A stretch of DNA of 32,466 nt from Nocardia neocaledoniensis (GCF_029868625.1 NZ_JARWOJ010000353.1:1-32466); one strand, 5' to 3'; positions 6,708-18,076 are shown, numbered from the stretch's first letter. The notes: generated from the sequence alone by a model not told the origin. A program made the numbers and translations.

Positions 6708-7889
6708 TCAGGCGCGGATGCCCGCACGGAATTTGGGGACGCGCATGCTGACCTTGGTGCCCGCCCCCGGGGCGGTTTCGACCACCAGCCCGTAGTCGTT
6801 GCCGAAGGCGGCGCGCAGGCGGTCGTCGACATTGGCGAGGCCGACGTGGGCGGCTTCGCCGGTGCGGGCGGGGCCGGAGTCGGTGTCGACGGCGTCGAGG
6901 GCGCCCGAGCGCAGCAGGTCGGGGTCCATGCCGATGCCGTCGTCCTCGACGCTGATCAGGCAGTCGGTGCCCGCGTCGGTGGCGACGATGCTCAACTGCC
7001 CGCCGCGGCCACCGCCGCCGAGCCCGTGCCGGACCGCGTTCTCCACCAGCGGCTGCAGGGCGAGGAACGGCAGCACGACGCCGAGGACCTCCGGCGCGAT
7101 CTGCAGGCGCACGTCGAGCGCGTCGCCGAAGCGGGCCTGTTCCAGGGCGAGGTAGCGCTCGATATTGCGCAATTCGTCGGCGAGGACGGTGAATTCGCCC
7201 GCCGCCCGGAACGAGTACCGCGTGAAGTCGGCGAATTCGAGAATCAGCTCGCGAGCCCGGTCGGGGTCGGTGCGCACGAACGAGGCGATCGTGTTGAGCG
7301 CGTTGTAGATGAAATGCGGGCTGATCTGGGCGCGCAGCGCGCGCAGTTCGGCACGGTCGACGCGGGCGCGGGAGGCGTCGAGTTCGGCGAGTTCCAGCTG
7401 CCCGCACGCGTAGCGGGCCACCTCGGCCGCCGCGCCGAGCATGCCGGGACCCGGCTGCCCGGTGGTCACCACCCCGATCGCGCCGACCGCCGCGCCCGTG
7501 TCGATCAGCAGGGGCTGCGCGATGAGCGTGTGTTCGTCGCCGGGGACCAGCACCGGCCGCTCGTCGGCGATGGCTCGCCGCGCCGCGTCGGCGAACGGTT
7601 CGATCATCCCGCTGTGCGCCCCGTCCCAGGCCAGCAACGCGGCCTCCGCGTCGGCCACCCCGAGGGCCTCGGCCCCGGCCAGACCACGCAGATGCGGCGC
7701 CGCCTCCCTGGCCGACTCCTCGGTCAGGCCCCGCCGCAACGGCACCGCCGCCAGCGAGGCGGTGTGCAACGCCTGATGTACGGCCCGCTGCGCGGGCGTG
7801 GTCACCACCCGCTGCGTCCGCCGCCAGACCACGAGCGCTACGACCAGCACGATCGCCGCCGCGATCACCGCGACCAGCGCCGTGGTCAC
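6708..7889 (-). CDS. LytS-type membrane sensor histidine kinase
   Basis: A 393-residue kinase with one predicted N-terminal helix (about 3-23), a GAF-like sensor region (about 40-165), a short coiled segment, a His_kinase domain with the phosphorylated H192 in RAQISPHFIYNALN, and a HATPase_c domain with the N-box LQPLVENAVRHGL (278-290) and the G-box VEDDGIGMD. The combination ISPHFIYNALN plus LENAV-type N-box marks the LytS/YehU class, which pairs with LytTR regulators such as the one at 4678-5475. The classical multi-helix LytS sensor domain is absent, so the signal is probably perceived by the GAF-like domain in the cytoplasm. I chose GTG at 7889 because GAGGA lies seven bases upstream; longer in-frame extensions are Arg-rich and non-conserved in appearance. 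It diverges from dnaE. Confidence 0.9.
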   Translation of the reverse strand: MTTALVAVIAAAIVLVVALVVWRRTQRVVTTPAQRAVHQALHTASLAAVPLRRGLTEESAREAAPHLRGLAGAEALGVADAEAALLAWDGAHSGMIEPFADAARRAIADERPVLVPGDEHTLIAQPLLIDTGAAVGAIGVVTTGQPGPGMLGAAAEVARYACGQLELAELDASRARVDRAELRALRAQISPHFIYNALNTIASFVRTDPDRARELILEFADFTRYSFRAAGEFTVLADELRNIERYLALEQARFGDALDVRLQIAPEVLGVVLPFLALQPLVENAVRHGLGGGGRGGQLSIVATDAGTDCLISVEDDGIGMDPDLLRSGALDAVDTDSGPARTGEAAHVGLANVDDRLRAAFGNDYGLVVETAPGAGTKVSMRVPKFRAGIRA

Positions 7890-8123
7890 CGTGCTGTCCT
7901 CGACTCGGCGGGACGCGCCCGGCCACGCTGCTGCTGCGCCATGCGCCCGATTATCGCCGCTGCCGCACCGCGCGCGAACCGATCGCCACGCGCCCGGCCG
8001 GTACGGCGGAAATCGGACACGGCCCAGGACTCGCCGGTGACGTTCGCCACGACACGCCGGACCGGTCCAGGGCGGGGCCGGAGTGCCCGTGTGGCACGGG
8101 AAAAGTTGTCGTACCCCCGTGCA

Positions 8124-8129
8124 TAGAAT
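8124..8129 (+). promoter_or_regulatory. Candidate -10 box of dnaE
   Basis: TAGAAT at 8124-8129, in the 283-base divergent gap between the kinase gene and dnaE, is a good -10 match 43 bases before the dnaE start. No -35 is recognisable at the usual distance. I see no other convincing element in this gap. Confidence 0.35.
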
Positions 8130-8172
8130 GCCAAGGCCAACCCCCGTCGACACCCTGGGAGGAAGGACCGTC

Positions 8173-11100
8173 TTGGCTCCGTCCGGATCGTTCGTTCACC
8201 TGCACAACCACACCGAGTACTCCATGCTCGATGGGGCGGCGAAGATCTCGCCGTTGTTCGCGGAGGCGGACCGGCTGGGCATGACCGCCGTCGGCATGAC
8301 CGACCACGGCAACATGTACGGCGCCTCGGAGTTCTACAACTCCGCGAAGAAGGCGGGCATCAAGCCGATCATCGGCATCGAGGCCTACATCGCGCCCGAG
8401 TCGCGGTTCAACACCAAGCGCGTGCAGTGGGGCGATCCCGGCCAGAAGAGCGACGACGTCTCCGGTTCGGGTGCCTACACCCATATGACGATGGTCGCCG
8501 AGAACGCCACCGGGCTGCGCAACCTGTTCAAGCTGTCGAGCCTGGCCTCCATCGAGGGCCAGCTCGGCAAGTGGGCGCGCATGGACGAGGAGATCATCGC
8601 CCAGTACGCCGAGGGCATCATCGCCACGACGGGCTGCCCCTCCGGCGAGGTCCAGACCCGCCTGCGCCTCGGCCACGAACGCGAGGCACTGGAAGCCGCC
8701 GCGAAATGGCAGGAGATCTTCGGCAAGGAGAACTTCTTCCTCGAGGTGATGGACCACGGCCTGTCCATCGAGCGCCGGGTCCGCGAGGGCCTGCTCAGCA
8801 TCAGCAAGCAGCTCGACATCCCGCCGCTGGCCACCAACGACTGCCACTACGTCACCAAGGACCAGTCGACCAATCACGAAGCGCTGCTGTGCATCCAGAC
8901 CGGCAAGACGCTCTCCGACCCCACCCGCTTCAAATTCGACGGTGACGGCTACTACCTCAAGTCCGCCGAGGAGATGCGCGCCATCTGGGACGCCGAGGTT
9001 CCCGGCGCCTGCGACAACACCGAACTCATCGGCGAGCGCGTGCAGTCCTACGACGAGGTGTGGGAACACCGCGACCGGATGCCGATCTTCCCGGTGCCCG
9101 AGGGGCACACGCAGGCCAGCTGGCTGCGCAAGGAGGTCCTCGACGGCCTGGACCGCCGGTTCCCCGACGGCCCGCCGCAGGAGTACCTCGCCCGCGCCGA
9201 CTACGAACTCGGCGTCATCTGCGAAATGGGTTTCCCCGCCTACTTCCTCGTCGTCGGTGACCTCATCCGGCACGCCCTCGACGTCGGCATCCGCGTCGGC
9301 CCCGGCCGAGGTTCGGCCGCGGGCTCGCTCGTCGCCTACGCGATGGGCATCACCAACATCGACCCGATCCCGCACGGCCTGCTCTTCGAGCGATTCCTCA
9401 ACCCCGAGCGCGTGTCGATGCCCGATATCGATATCGACTTCGACGATCGCCGCCGCGGTGAGATGGTCCGCTACGCCACCGAGAAGTGGGGCAGCGACCG
9501 CGTCGCCCAGGTGATCACCTTCGGCACCATCAAGACCAAGGCCGCGATCAAGGACTCGGCGCGAGTCCTGTTCGGCCAGCCCGGTTTCGCCATCGCCGAC
9601 CAGATCTCCAAGGCGCTGCCACCGCCGATCATGGCCAAGGACATCTCGGTCTCCGGCATCACCGATCCCGAACACGAGCGCTACAAGGAAGCCGCCGAGG
9701 TTCGCGAGCTCATCAGCTCGAACCCCGACATCGCCAAGATCTACGAGACCGCGAAGGGCCTGGAAGGCCTGATCCGCAACGCGGGCGTGCACGCCTGCGC
9801 GGTCATCATGTCCTCGGAGCCGCTGACCGACGCCATCCCGGTGTGGAAGCGCGCGCAGGACGGCGCGATCATCACCGGCTGGGACTACCCGTCGTGTGAG
9901 GCCATCGGCCTGTTGAAGATGGACTTCCTGGGTCTGCGCAACCTCACCGTCATCGGTGACGCCTTGGAGAACATCAAGGCCAACCGCGGCATCGATCTCG
10001 ACATGGATCACCTGCCGCTCAACGATCCGGCCACCTACGAACTGCTCGCCAGGGGCGACACCCTCGGTGTGTTCCAGCTCGACGGCAGCGCCATGCGCGA
10101 TCTGCTGCGCCGCATGCAGCCCACCGGCTTCGAGGACATCGTCGCCGTGCTCGCGCTGTATCGCCCCGGCCCGATGGGCATGAACGCCCACAACGACTAC
10201 GCCGACCGCAAGAACGGCCGCCAAGAGGTCAAGCCGATCCATCCCGAGCTCGAAGAGCCGCTGAAAGAGATCCTCGCCGACACCTTCGGCCTGATCGTCT
10301 ATCAGGAACAGATCATGCAGATCGCGCAGAAGGTGGCCGGGTACTCGCTCGGTCAGGCCGACATCCTGCGCCGCGCCATGGGCAAGAAGAAGCTCTCGGT
10401 GCTGGAGGAGGCCTACGCGGGCTTCCGCGAGGGCATGCTCAAGAACGACTTCTCCGAACCGGCCATCAAGGCGCTGTGGGACACCATCCTCCCGTTCGCC
10501 GGCTACGCGTTCAACAAGTCGCACGCCGCGGGCTACGGCCTGGTGTCGTTCTGGACCGCCTACCTCAAGGCCAACTATCCGGCCGAGTACATGGCCGGCC
10601 TGCTCACCTCCGTCGGTGACGACAAGGACAAGGCCGCCATCTACCTCTCGGACTGCCGCAAGATGGGCATCACGGTGCTGCCGCCGGATGTCAACGAGTC
10701 CGAGCAGAACTTCGCCTCGGTGGGCAAGGACATCCGCTTCGGCCTCGGCGCGGTCCGCAACGTCGGCGCGAACGTGGTGTCCTCGATCATCGCGGCCCGC
10801 AAGGAGAAGTCGAAGTTCACCGACTTCTCCGACTACCTGAACAAGATCGACGCGATCGCCTGCTCCAAGAAGGTCACCGAATCGCTCATCAAGGCAGGCG
10901 GTTTCGACTCGCTCGGGCATCCGCGCAAGGGCCTGCTGCTGGTGCACTCCGACGCCATCGACGCGGTGATGTCGACGAAGAAGGCCGAGGCCATCGGCCA
11001 GTTCGATCTCTTCGGCGGGATGGACGCCGACGAGTCGGTGTCGTCGGTGTTCAACGTCAAGGTCCCCGACGAGGAATGGGAGACCAAGCACAAGCTAGCC

Positions 11101-11715
11101 CTCGAGCGGGAGATGCTGGGCCTGTACGTCTCCGGCCATCCGCTCAACGGCGTCGAGCACGTGTTGGCCGCCCAGGTAGACACGCCCATTCCGGCGATCT
11201 TGGAAGGCGACGTCAAGGACGGCGCCCAGGTGACCATCGGCGGCATCCTGGCCTCGGTGAACCGCCGCATCAACAAGAACGGTCTGGCCTGGGCCTCGGC
11301 CCAGCTCGAGGACCTCACCGGTGGCGTGGAAGTGCTGTTCTTCCCGCAGTCGTATTCGGTGTACGGCATGGACGTCGTCGAGGACGCCGTGGTGCTGGTG
11401 AAGGCCCGCGTCTCCGTCCGCGACGACCGCATCTCTCTGATCGCCAACGACCTAGTGGTGCCGGATCTCTCGGCCATCGGCGTCGCCAAGCCGGTCTCGG
11501 TCGTCATGACCACCCGCATGTGCACCCCGGACAAGGTCCGCGAACTCAAGAAGGTCCTCTCCCGCCACCCCGGCACCTCGGACGTCCACGTCCGCCACGT
11601 CGGCGCCCGAGAGAAGACCACCTTGCTCAAGCTGGACGACGCCTGGCGCGTCTCCCCGTCTTCGGCCCTGATGGGCGATCTGAAGGCCCTGCTCGGCCCC
11701 GGCTGCCTGGGCTGA
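8173..11715 (+). CDS. dnaE1: DNA polymerase III alpha subunit, DnaE1 (replicative)
   Basis: This 1180-residue protein is the catalytic subunit of the replicative polymerase. It carries an N-terminal PHP domain with HLHNHTEYS (H9, H11, H13) and MTDHGNMYG, intact as in mycobacterial DnaE1, where the PHP domain has proofreading 3'-5' exonuclease activity. The polymerase active-site acids are D418 and D420 in [11 protein letters not shown], with D584 in LLKMDFLG. A helix-hairpin-helix region and an OB fold (about 1018-1095, [13 protein letters not shown]) follow, and the end LLGPGCLG matches mycobacterial DnaE1. I chose TTG at 8173 because AAGGA lies five bases upstream and the domain begins seven codons later; ATG at 8128 is the alternative. 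It is convergent with the MerR gene, 15 bases apart. Confidence 0.97.
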   Translation: MAPSGSFVHLHNHTEYSMLDGAAKISPLFAEADRLGMTAVGMTDHGNMYGASEFYNSAKKAGIKPIIGIEAYIAPESRFNTKRVQWGDPGQKSDDVSGSGAYTHMTMVAENATGLRNLFKLSSLASIEGQLGKWARMDEEIIAQYAEGIIATTGCPSGEVQTRLRLGHEREALEAAAKWQEIFGKENFFLEVMDHGLSIERRVREGLLSISKQLDIPPLATNDCHYVTKDQSTNHEALLCIQTGKTLSDPTRFKFDGDGYYLKSAEEMRAIWDAEVPGACDNTELIGERVQSYDEVWEHRDRMPIFPVPEGHTQASWLRKEVLDGLDRRFPDGPPQEYLARADYELGVICEMGFPAYFLVVGDLIRHALDVGIRVGPGRGSAAGSLVAYAMGITNIDPIPHGLLFERFLNPERVSMPDIDIDFDDRRRGEMVRYATEKWGSDRVAQVITFGTIKTKAAIKDSARVLFGQPGFAIADQISKALPPPIMAKDISVSGITDPEHERYKEAAEVRELISSNPDIAKIYETAKGLEGLIRNAGVHACAVIMSSEPLTDAIPVWKRAQDGAIITGWDYPSCEAIGLLKMDFLGLRNLTVIGDALENIKANRGIDLDMDHLPLNDPATYELLARGDTLGVFQLDGSAMRDLLRRMQPTGFEDIVAVLALYRPGPMGMNAHNDYADRKNGRQEVKPIHPELEEPLKEILADTFGLIVYQEQIMQIAQKVAGYSLGQADILRRAMGKKKLSVLEEAYAGFREGMLKNDFSEPAIKALWDTILPFAGYAFNKSHAAGYGLVSFWTAYLKANYPAEYMAGLLTSVGDDKDKAAIYLSDCRKMGITVLPPDVNESEQNFASVGKDIRFGLGAVRNVGANVVSSIIAARKEKSKFTDFSDYLNKIDAIACSKKVTESLIKAGGFDSLGHPRKGLLLVHSDAIDAVMSTKKAEAIGQFDLFGGMDADESVSSVFNVKVPDEEWETKHKLALEREMLGLYVSGHPLNGVEHVLAAQVDTPIPAILEGDVKDGAQVTIGGILASVNRRINKNGLAWASAQLEDLTGGVEVLFFPQSYSVYGMDVVEDAVVLVKARVSVRDDRISLIANDLVVPDLSAIGVAKPVSVVMTTRMCTPDKVRELKKVLSRHPGTSDVHVRHVGAREKTTLLKLDDAWRVSPSSALMGDLKALLGPGCLG

Positions 11716-11730
11716 GCAGACGGAACGCGC

Positions 11731-12675
11731 TCAGCTCCGCTTGTCGAGGGAGCCGCGTAGCGCTTGCCCGAACCAGGCGAACACCGGTCCCAGATCCGGC
11801 AGCTGGGGCCACCCGTTGATGGTGGCCACCAGCTGCCAGTACCGCGCCACGCGAGGGTCGTCGGCGACCGCGAGCCGCTCGAGTATCCACCGCCGCAGCC
11901 GGTCGTCATCGGCTCGGCCGAAGGTCTCGGCGTACCGAGCGGTCACGGTGTCGACGATGTCAGCGGCGCTCGCCGAATCCGCCGCGATATCCGCCGCGAG
12001 TGCCCGCCCGATCTCCGCACGTACGGTCTCGGTCAGCTCGTGATGCAGGCCCGTGGTATCGCCCTCGGCGCGTTCTTCGGCTTGGTATTCGGCCATCCGG
12101 CGCACCGCTGCCCGGAAGTCGTCGTCCCGCACCAACCCCACGAGTTCCATCCACGCCTCGACCTGTTCGGGTGTGGGGTCGTCCGGGAGTTCCGGCATGC
12201 TCGCGCGCAGCAGTTCCACCATGGCTGGATTGGCATCGACGCCGCCGAACGTGTCATCGATGAAGTCGTGGATGTAGCGGTGCCGTTCGGCTTCCGACAG
12301 ATTCACCAGTTTGTGCATCAGATCCATCTCCTGTGGGTTGGAACCCCGTTCGGCCACCGCGTGCAACACCGCGCGCCGAAGCCGCAGTACACGGATCTGC
12401 GCGTCGAGAGCCGCCGCGTGCGCCGCAGCGACCTCGGTCATCGAGATCTCGCTGACCAGAATGCGCCGGATCGTGGCCAGATCGATGTCCAGCTCGCGCA
12501 ACGTCCGGACCAGTTCCAGGCGCGCCAGGGCGTGCGTGTCGTAGAGGCGGTAGCCGGCCGGGCTGTGACAGGTCGGCGGAACGATTCCCTTGTCGGAGTA
12601 GAACCGGATCGTCTTGACCGTCAAGCCAGTTCGCGCGGCCAACGCCCCGATCGTGAGGAAGTTCTCGTCGTCCAT
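11731..12675 (-). CDS. MerR-family transcriptional regulator
   Basis: A 314-residue regulator. The winged-helix MerR domain lies at residues 6-75 (LTIGALAARTGLTVKTIRFY, then AGYRLYD) and is followed by the dimerisation helix. The roughly 190-residue C-terminal half is helical and acidic, with no cysteine pattern suggesting metal sensing, so an organic ligand or protein effector is more likely. The ATG at 12675 has no clear ribosome binding site, and a MerR-type promoter lies directly upstream, which suggests a leaderless mRNA and autoregulation. No obvious co-regulated gene is adjacent, so its other targets cannot be named. It is convergent with dnaE. Confidence 0.88.
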   Translation of the reverse strand: MDDENFLTIGALAARTGLTVKTIRFYSDKGIVPPTCHSPAGYRLYDTHALARLELVRTLRELDIDLATIRRILVSEISMTEVAAAHAAALDAQIRVLRLRRAVLHAVAERGSNPQEMDLMHKLVNLSEAERHRYIHDFIDDTFGGVDANPAMVELLRASMPELPDDPTPEQVEAWMELVGLVRDDDFRAAVRRMAEYQAEERAEGDTTGLHHELTETVRAEIGRALAADIAADSASAADIVDTVTARYAETFGRADDDRLRRWILERLAVADDPRVARYWQLVATINGWPQLPDLGPVFAWFGQALRGSLDKRS

Positions 12676-12682
12676 GGCCACC

Positions 12683-12713
12683 AGCTTGGTGTCTCCCCCT
12701 GAGGGAGACTCAA
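12683..12713 (-). promoter_or_regulatory. MerR-type promoter/operator of the MerR gene
   Basis: The perfect dyad GTCTCCC-N5-GGGAGAC (12691-12709) lies between a -35-like TTGAGT (12713-12708) and a -10-like CAAGCT (12688-12683), giving a 19-base spacer. Long 19-20 base spacers with an internal dyad are the hallmark of promoters activated by MerR proteins through DNA distortion. The -10 ends seven bases before the MerR ATG, so the transcript would begin at or beside the start codon. Confidence 0.65.
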
Positions 12714-12834
12714 CCCGACACCACAGTCGACCCCACCGCACCATCCTGACCAGCACCGGCGATCACGACATCGGGTCGGACAACCGGGTGGCCTCGTCAG
12801 GTCGCCAGGGGCCTGCGAGCACGATGGTGCTGTC

Positions 12835-13299
12835 TCACTCGGCAGCGGACCGGCGCACATTCGACAGCGGAGTCAGCCAGGTGGCCGGGTCGGCCACGGG
12901 GAAGCGGCGGCCGGTGACGGTGGTGGGGACGAGGCGGAGGAAGTAGTCCTTCGCGCCGGACTGCCAGGGGGAGAGGGGGAGGTCGACGGTATCCATCAGG
13001 TCGTCGATCTCGCGGATTCCTTCGGCGCGGCCCTTGACGACCACGCTCCAGGCTCGGTGGGAGTCGGGAAGGTAGCCGTCGACTTCCAAGGCGACGGGGG
13101 CGTCCGACAGGGCGGCCGACATCTTGGTGCCGCGGGCGGTGCGGAACACGAGGGTTCCGTGGTCGACCGCGTAGTTGAGCGGAAAGATGTCGGGGTGGTC
13201 TTCCACCCACACGGCGAGGCGGCCTATCTCCCCGGTGCGCAGTAGGGCCCAGCACTCGTCGACAGCGAGGTTCTCGATGCTCGGGTCGTCGCTTCCCAT
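12835..13299 (-). CDS. PNPOx-like flavin/F420 split-barrel protein
   Basis: A 154-residue cytoplasmic protein of the pyridoxamine 5'-phosphate oxidase-like superfamily. Recognisable features are the N-terminal helix motif DECWALLRTGEIGRLAV, the strand PDIFPLNYAVDHGTLVFRT and the GTK of RGTKM, which in this family lie by the flavin phosphate. Such small actinobacterial members bind FMN or F420, and most have no assigned substrate; true PNPOx function is unlikely. The ATG at 13299 has AAAGG nine bases upstream. It is flanked by same-strand gdhA (110 bases upstream) and the MerR gene (159 bases downstream), with no tight operon structure. That downstream gap holds the MerR promoter and otherwise nothing I recognise. 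Confidence 0.8.
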   Translation of the reverse strand: MGSDDPSIENLAVDECWALLRTGEIGRLAVWVEDHPDIFPLNYAVDHGTLVFRTARGTKMSAALSDAPVALEVDGYLPDSHRAWSVVVKGRAEGIREIDDLMDTVDLPLSPWQSGAKDYFLRLVPTTVTGRRFPVADPATWLTPLSNVRRSAAE

Positions 13300-13379
13300 C
13301 GGGTGCGCCTTTCCGTCGTGGGTGTCAGTCCGTGCCCGTCAACGCGCTGGTCCCAATCTATCCGCCCCGACCCGGGGAA

Positions 13380-13394
13380 GCGGCGGTTCGCCGC
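13380..13394 (-). terminator. Small hairpin downstream of gdhA
   Basis: GCGGCG (13380-13385) pairs with CGCCGC (13389-13394) around a three-base loop, 15 bases after the gdhA stop. It is short and lacks a T-run, so it is a weak terminator candidate. Confidence 0.3.
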
Positions 13395-13409
13395 ACATAC
13401 GGCGGCCGC

Positions 13410-14853
<1,444 letters not shown>

Positions 14854-14859
14854 ACAGAT

Positions 14860-16578
14860 TCAGCGGGGGAGGGTCTGGCCGGGCCGCAGGGAATCGCCGC
14901 ACTCACCCGTCTTCTGGTAGTCGGACAGCAGATGCGGCAGGACGGTGCCCGAGTACTGGCGCAGCCGCGCGAGTTGCCGGTCGTCGCCGACGACGTCCTT
15001 GCGGACCCAGTCCTCGTCGGAGGACGACGGATCCTCGGACCGGTGGACCAGGTGGTAGTCGCGGGTCATGCGCGGGTCGAGGGTGAGTCCGTTGGCGAAC
15101 CAGACGCCGTGTGTGTGCACGAAGGTGGGTTTGCGGTCCTCGAAGACGTAGTCCGCGAGGGTGATGCCTGCCTCGCCCGCGTAGATGTCGGCGATCTTCG
15201 CCTCGGTGAGCCCGGCCATATCGATCAGCCGCAGCCGCGAGGACATCGCGCTGCCACCCATGTCGGGTGCCAGCAGACTGCCCTGGTCGAGGCCGATGAT
15301 GTCGGCGTAGCCGTTGACGTACTGGCCGAATCGCGTGGCGATCCAGCACAGGGGCACATCCGCGTCGGCGCGATAGGCCGCGCCCGCGTCGGCCAGCGCG
15401 ACCCCGGAGGGGAGCAGGGCGCCGACCAGCGTCAGCGCCACCAGGGCCCGGCCCCGGGTGTGCAGTCGGGTCAGCACCTCCGCCGCGGACATCACCACGA
15501 CGAACGCGGCCAGTACCCACACCGGGGTGGCGAACCGGAACTGCTTCATCCAGTCCGGCTCCAGCACGCAATAGGCGGCGATCGCCAGAATCAGCGGAAC
15601 CAGCAGCGCGACAACGCCGTCCCGCCACCGGCTCGGCGTGGCCAGGGCGAAGCCGACCACGCCGACGGCCACGATCACCGCGGGCGCACCCGCGTACTGC
15701 ACCAGTTCCCCCGCCCGGGTCAGGTCGGACACGGTCGGCAGCGCCTGATTCTTGGCCACCGCCGTGTTCGCGACGAGCCTGCCGAATTCGGCGTTGCGCC
15801 ACAGCAGATACGCCCCGAACGGCACCGCGAACGCCACCCCGGAATACAGCACGTGCCGCAATGCGGTGCGCCACGACGTTCGTCGCACCAGCACCAGCGA
15901 GGTCAGGGGATAGGCGGCCAGATAGATCAGGCCGTCGGGCCGGGTCAGGGCCGCGAACGCCGCCAGCGCACCGGCGATCACCGCGACCGACGGCGTCCAC
16001 AGGCGCTGATCCAGCACCGCCAGGAACAGGTGCACGGCCAGCACGCACACTGTCAGGGCGAACAGCGAGTTCTCCAGGCCGGAGAAGCACCAGATGACGA
16101 ACGACGGAATCGCCGCCAGCACAACGGCGGTCGCGAAGGTCACCGCCGCGGGCCTGCGTGCGACGCGCCGCGCGGCGAGGTAGCAGGCGACGAGGATCCC
16201 GGCGCAGCACAGCAGCGCGATCGCCTTCGGATAGAGCACATAATCCGGGATGCCGAACAAGGCGCCGTGGTCGAACAGGCCCAGCCATTTGCCCACCACC
16301 AACACCAGGAGCCAGGTCGGGTTGGAGAATCCTTCCACCGGTTCCGCGCCGGCCTGCAACACCGGACCGGCGCCCTCGGCGACATTGCGCGCGTAGGCGA
16401 AGGTGATGGCGGCGTCGTCGACCAGCCAGTTGCCGTACCGCGTCGCCTGCCAGCCCAGTAGCAGGACTCCGCCGAGCACGGCCGCGATCGCGGTCCACCG
16501 CGATCGATCTCGTTGCGGTGGTACCTCTTCCGGAAGCTCGGCCACGGTGTCCGGCCGCGCTTCGATTACCTCAACCAT
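14860..16578 (-). CDS. GT-C-fold membrane glycosyltransferase (AftB/ZomB-like)
   Basis: A 572-residue integral membrane protein with about ten predicted helices and a roughly 170-residue extracytoplasmic C-terminal domain. The first loop has the acidic pair in NWLVDDAAITFAYARN followed by EPVEGFSNPTW, the arrangement of GT-C enzymes that use polyprenyl-phosphate sugars, such as the mycobacterial arabinofuranosyltransferase AftB. The C-terminal domain contains DIIGLDQGSLLAP and AMSSRLRLIDMAGLTEAKI. A role in arabinogalactan or lipoarabinomannan assembly is plausible in a mycolic-acid actinomycete, but donor and acceptor are unknown. The start is ATG at 16578. An upstream -10-like TAAAGT lies within an AT-richer patch (about 16615-16640). 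Confidence 0.72.
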   Translation of the reverse strand: MVEVIEARPDTVAELPEEVPPQRDRSRWTAIAAVLGGVLLLGWQATRYGNWLVDDAAITFAYARNVAEGAGPVLQAGAEPVEGFSNPTWLLVLVVGKWLGLFDHGALFGIPDYVLYPKAIALLCCAGILVACYLAARRVARRPAAVTFATAVVLAAIPSFVIWCFSGLENSLFALTVCVLAVHLFLAVLDQRLWTPSVAVIAGALAAFAALTRPDGLIYLAAYPLTSLVLVRRTSWRTALRHVLYSGVAFAVPFGAYLLWRNAEFGRLVANTAVAKNQALPTVSDLTRAGELVQYAGAPAVIVAVGVVGFALATPSRWRDGVVALLVPLILAIAAYCVLEPDWMKQFRFATPVWVLAAFVVVMSAAEVLTRLHTRGRALVALTLVGALLPSGVALADAGAAYRADADVPLCWIATRFGQYVNGYADIIGLDQGSLLAPDMGGSAMSSRLRLIDMAGLTEAKIADIYAGEAGITLADYVFEDRKPTFVHTHGVWFANGLTLDPRMTRDYHLVHRSEDPSSSDEDWVRKDVVGDDRQLARLRQYSGTVLPHLLSDYQKTGECGDSLRPGQTLPR

Positions 16579-16804
16579 TCATCAGATCCCAAGTTCGAAC
16601 GATATCGCCGGAGAACGCCAAAACTTTAGCTTCTCTAACGAGTGTTGCTACACGACGCCGTCGAGCTCGGGATACGTGCTACGCCCGCACCTGTGGTGCC
16701 GTGGCTCGACATACCCGTGTACCCGCTCGGACGGCGCGAAAACCCCGGATCGAGACCATCACGCGATCGTAAGATTTCCGACGGCCGACCGCGGTGAGTG
16801 GGCA
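16579..16804. other. 226-base intergenic region
   Basis: This gap separates the glycosyltransferase gene from the MFS stop on the same strand. It holds an AT-richer patch near 16615-16640 that may carry the glycosyltransferase promoter. I found no strong hairpin, RNA gene or conserved small ORF. Confidence 0.5.
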
Positions 16805-17998
16805 TCACGAGGCGACGGCGTGGGCGGTGTGCGGATCCTTCCGGGTGTCGGTGGCCCGGCGTCGGTCGAGCCGGTGGGCGATGGCGACCGCCGCGAGCAT
16901 GGCCGCGCCGAGGGCGGCGCCGATCCAGCCGACCGCCGCGTAGCCGAAGCCGGCGCCGAGGGCGAGACCGCCGAGCCAGGGGCCGACGGTGATGCCGACG
17001 TTGAAGGCCGAGAAGTTGGTGGCTGTGGCCAGGGTCGGCGCGTCACCGGCCAGGGTGAAGACGCGCGTGTTCAACGCCGGGTTGGTGGCGAATCCGAAGG
17101 CGCCCAAGAGGAAGACGAGCACGACCACGGGAGCGGGGGAGTGCAGTGTCAGCGCCAGGGCGGCCGCGATCGCGGTCATGCCGCTCGCGCCGACGTACAG
17201 GGTGCGGAACGGGTGACGGTCGGCGGTGCGGCCGCCGACGGTGATGCCGAGCAGGCCGCCGACACCGTAGAGAGCCAGGACCAGCGGGATCCAGGGCGCG
17301 GCGACGGCGGTGGCGTCGGCGAGCAGGGCGCCGAGGTAGGCGAACACGACGAACGTCGAGCCCGTCGAGAGCGCGGTGGCGGTGTAGGACAACCACAGTC
17401 GCGGATTCGCCATGACCCGCAGTTCGCGATCCAGACGCGCGACCGTGTCCGGCCGCCCGCCCGGAATCTTGGCGACGACGCCGATCATCGACAGCGCCGA
17501 CAGCGCGGCCACGGCCCAGAACGCCGCCCGCCAGCCGAAGTGCTGACCGATCACCGTGCCCGCGGGCACGCCGACGATGGTGGCGATGGTCAGTCCGCCC
17601 GCGACGATGCTCATCGCCCGTCCGCGCTGCTGCGGCGGAACCAGGCTCACCGCCGTGGTCGCCGCCAGCGCCCAGAATCCCGCGTAGACGAACGCGCTCA
17701 CCACCCTGGTGCCGAACAGGATCCAGTAGTCGTCGGTCAGCGCGCCGACGCCATGGGCGGCGACGAAGATCGCGAGAAAGGTCAGCAGGGCGTCGCGTCG
17801 CGGCCAGCGCAGCGTCACCACGGCGAGCAGCGGCGCGCCGACCAGCATGCCGAGCGCGAACGCCGAAATGAGCAGGCCCGCACGGGGAATGGACACGCCG
17901 AGATCTGCGGAGAGGTCGGTGAGCAGTCCGGCGAGCATCAGCTCGGAGGTGCCCTGGGCGAAGATCGACAGCCCGAGTACGTAGATGGCGGGAGGCAT
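16805..17998 (-). CDS. MFS efflux transporter, Cmx/CmlR-like (DHA1 family)
   Basis: A 397-residue transporter with twelve predicted helices. Its N-terminus IYVLGLSIFAQGTSELMLAGLL and the motifs GMLVGAPLLAVV, AGFWALAATTAVSLVPP and GLTIATIVGVPAGTVIGQ match the actinobacterial chloramphenicol-exporter branch (Cmx, CmlR) of drug:H+ antiporters. Similar proteins also export other compounds, so the substrate is not fixed. The ATG at 17998 has AAGGA eight bases upstream. A TetR gene lies 78 bases upstream on the same strand, and a copy of its operator covers the candidate TAAAAT -10 of this gene, so expression is probably repressed until a ligand binds TetR. Confidence 0.85.
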   Translation of the reverse strand: MPPAIYVLGLSIFAQGTSELMLAGLLTDLSADLGVSIPRAGLLISAFALGMLVGAPLLAVVTLRWPRRDALLTFLAIFVAAHGVGALTDDYWILFGTRVVSAFVYAGFWALAATTAVSLVPPQQRGRAMSIVAGGLTIATIVGVPAGTVIGQHFGWRAAFWAVAALSALSMIGVVAKIPGGRPDTVARLDRELRVMANPRLWLSYTATALSTGSTFVVFAYLGALLADATAVAAPWIPLVLALYGVGGLLGITVGGRTADRHPFRTLYVGASGMTAIAAALALTLHSPAPVVVLVFLLGAFGFATNPALNTRVFTLAGDAPTLATATNFSAFNVGITVGPWLGGLALGAGFGYAAVGWIGAALGAAMLAAVAIAHRLDRRRATDTRKDPHTAHAVAS

Positions 17999-18016
17999 GA
18001 GCGGTCCTTCTCGATA

Positions 18017-18038
18017 TTTTAGATTGGTCAGTCCAAAA
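18017..18038. promoter_or_regulatory. TetR operator copy 1 (before MFS gene)
   Basis: A 22-base near-palindrome with arms TTTTAGA and TCCAAAA, 19 bases before the MFS start. It matches the copy at 18668-18689 at 18 of 22 positions and overlaps a -10-like TAAAAT on the minus strand. Confidence 0.75.
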
Positions 18039-18076
18039 TGAGGGCGCGACGCGAGGTCGTGCCGGAAAAGCTGGGT

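Noticed and set aside
7951..11091. A 1046-codon open frame antisense to dnaE1
   Set aside because: It is a mirror of a GC3-rich gene: Val/Gly/Leu/Asp/Arg-rich with no recognisable domain, and it lies wholly opposite a certain dnaE1. Similar long frames opposite actP (245-2044), gdhA (13332-15086), the LAL gene (27279-28805) and treY (30444-32456) are rejected for the same reason; only the last 42 codons of the last one (L28) are real.
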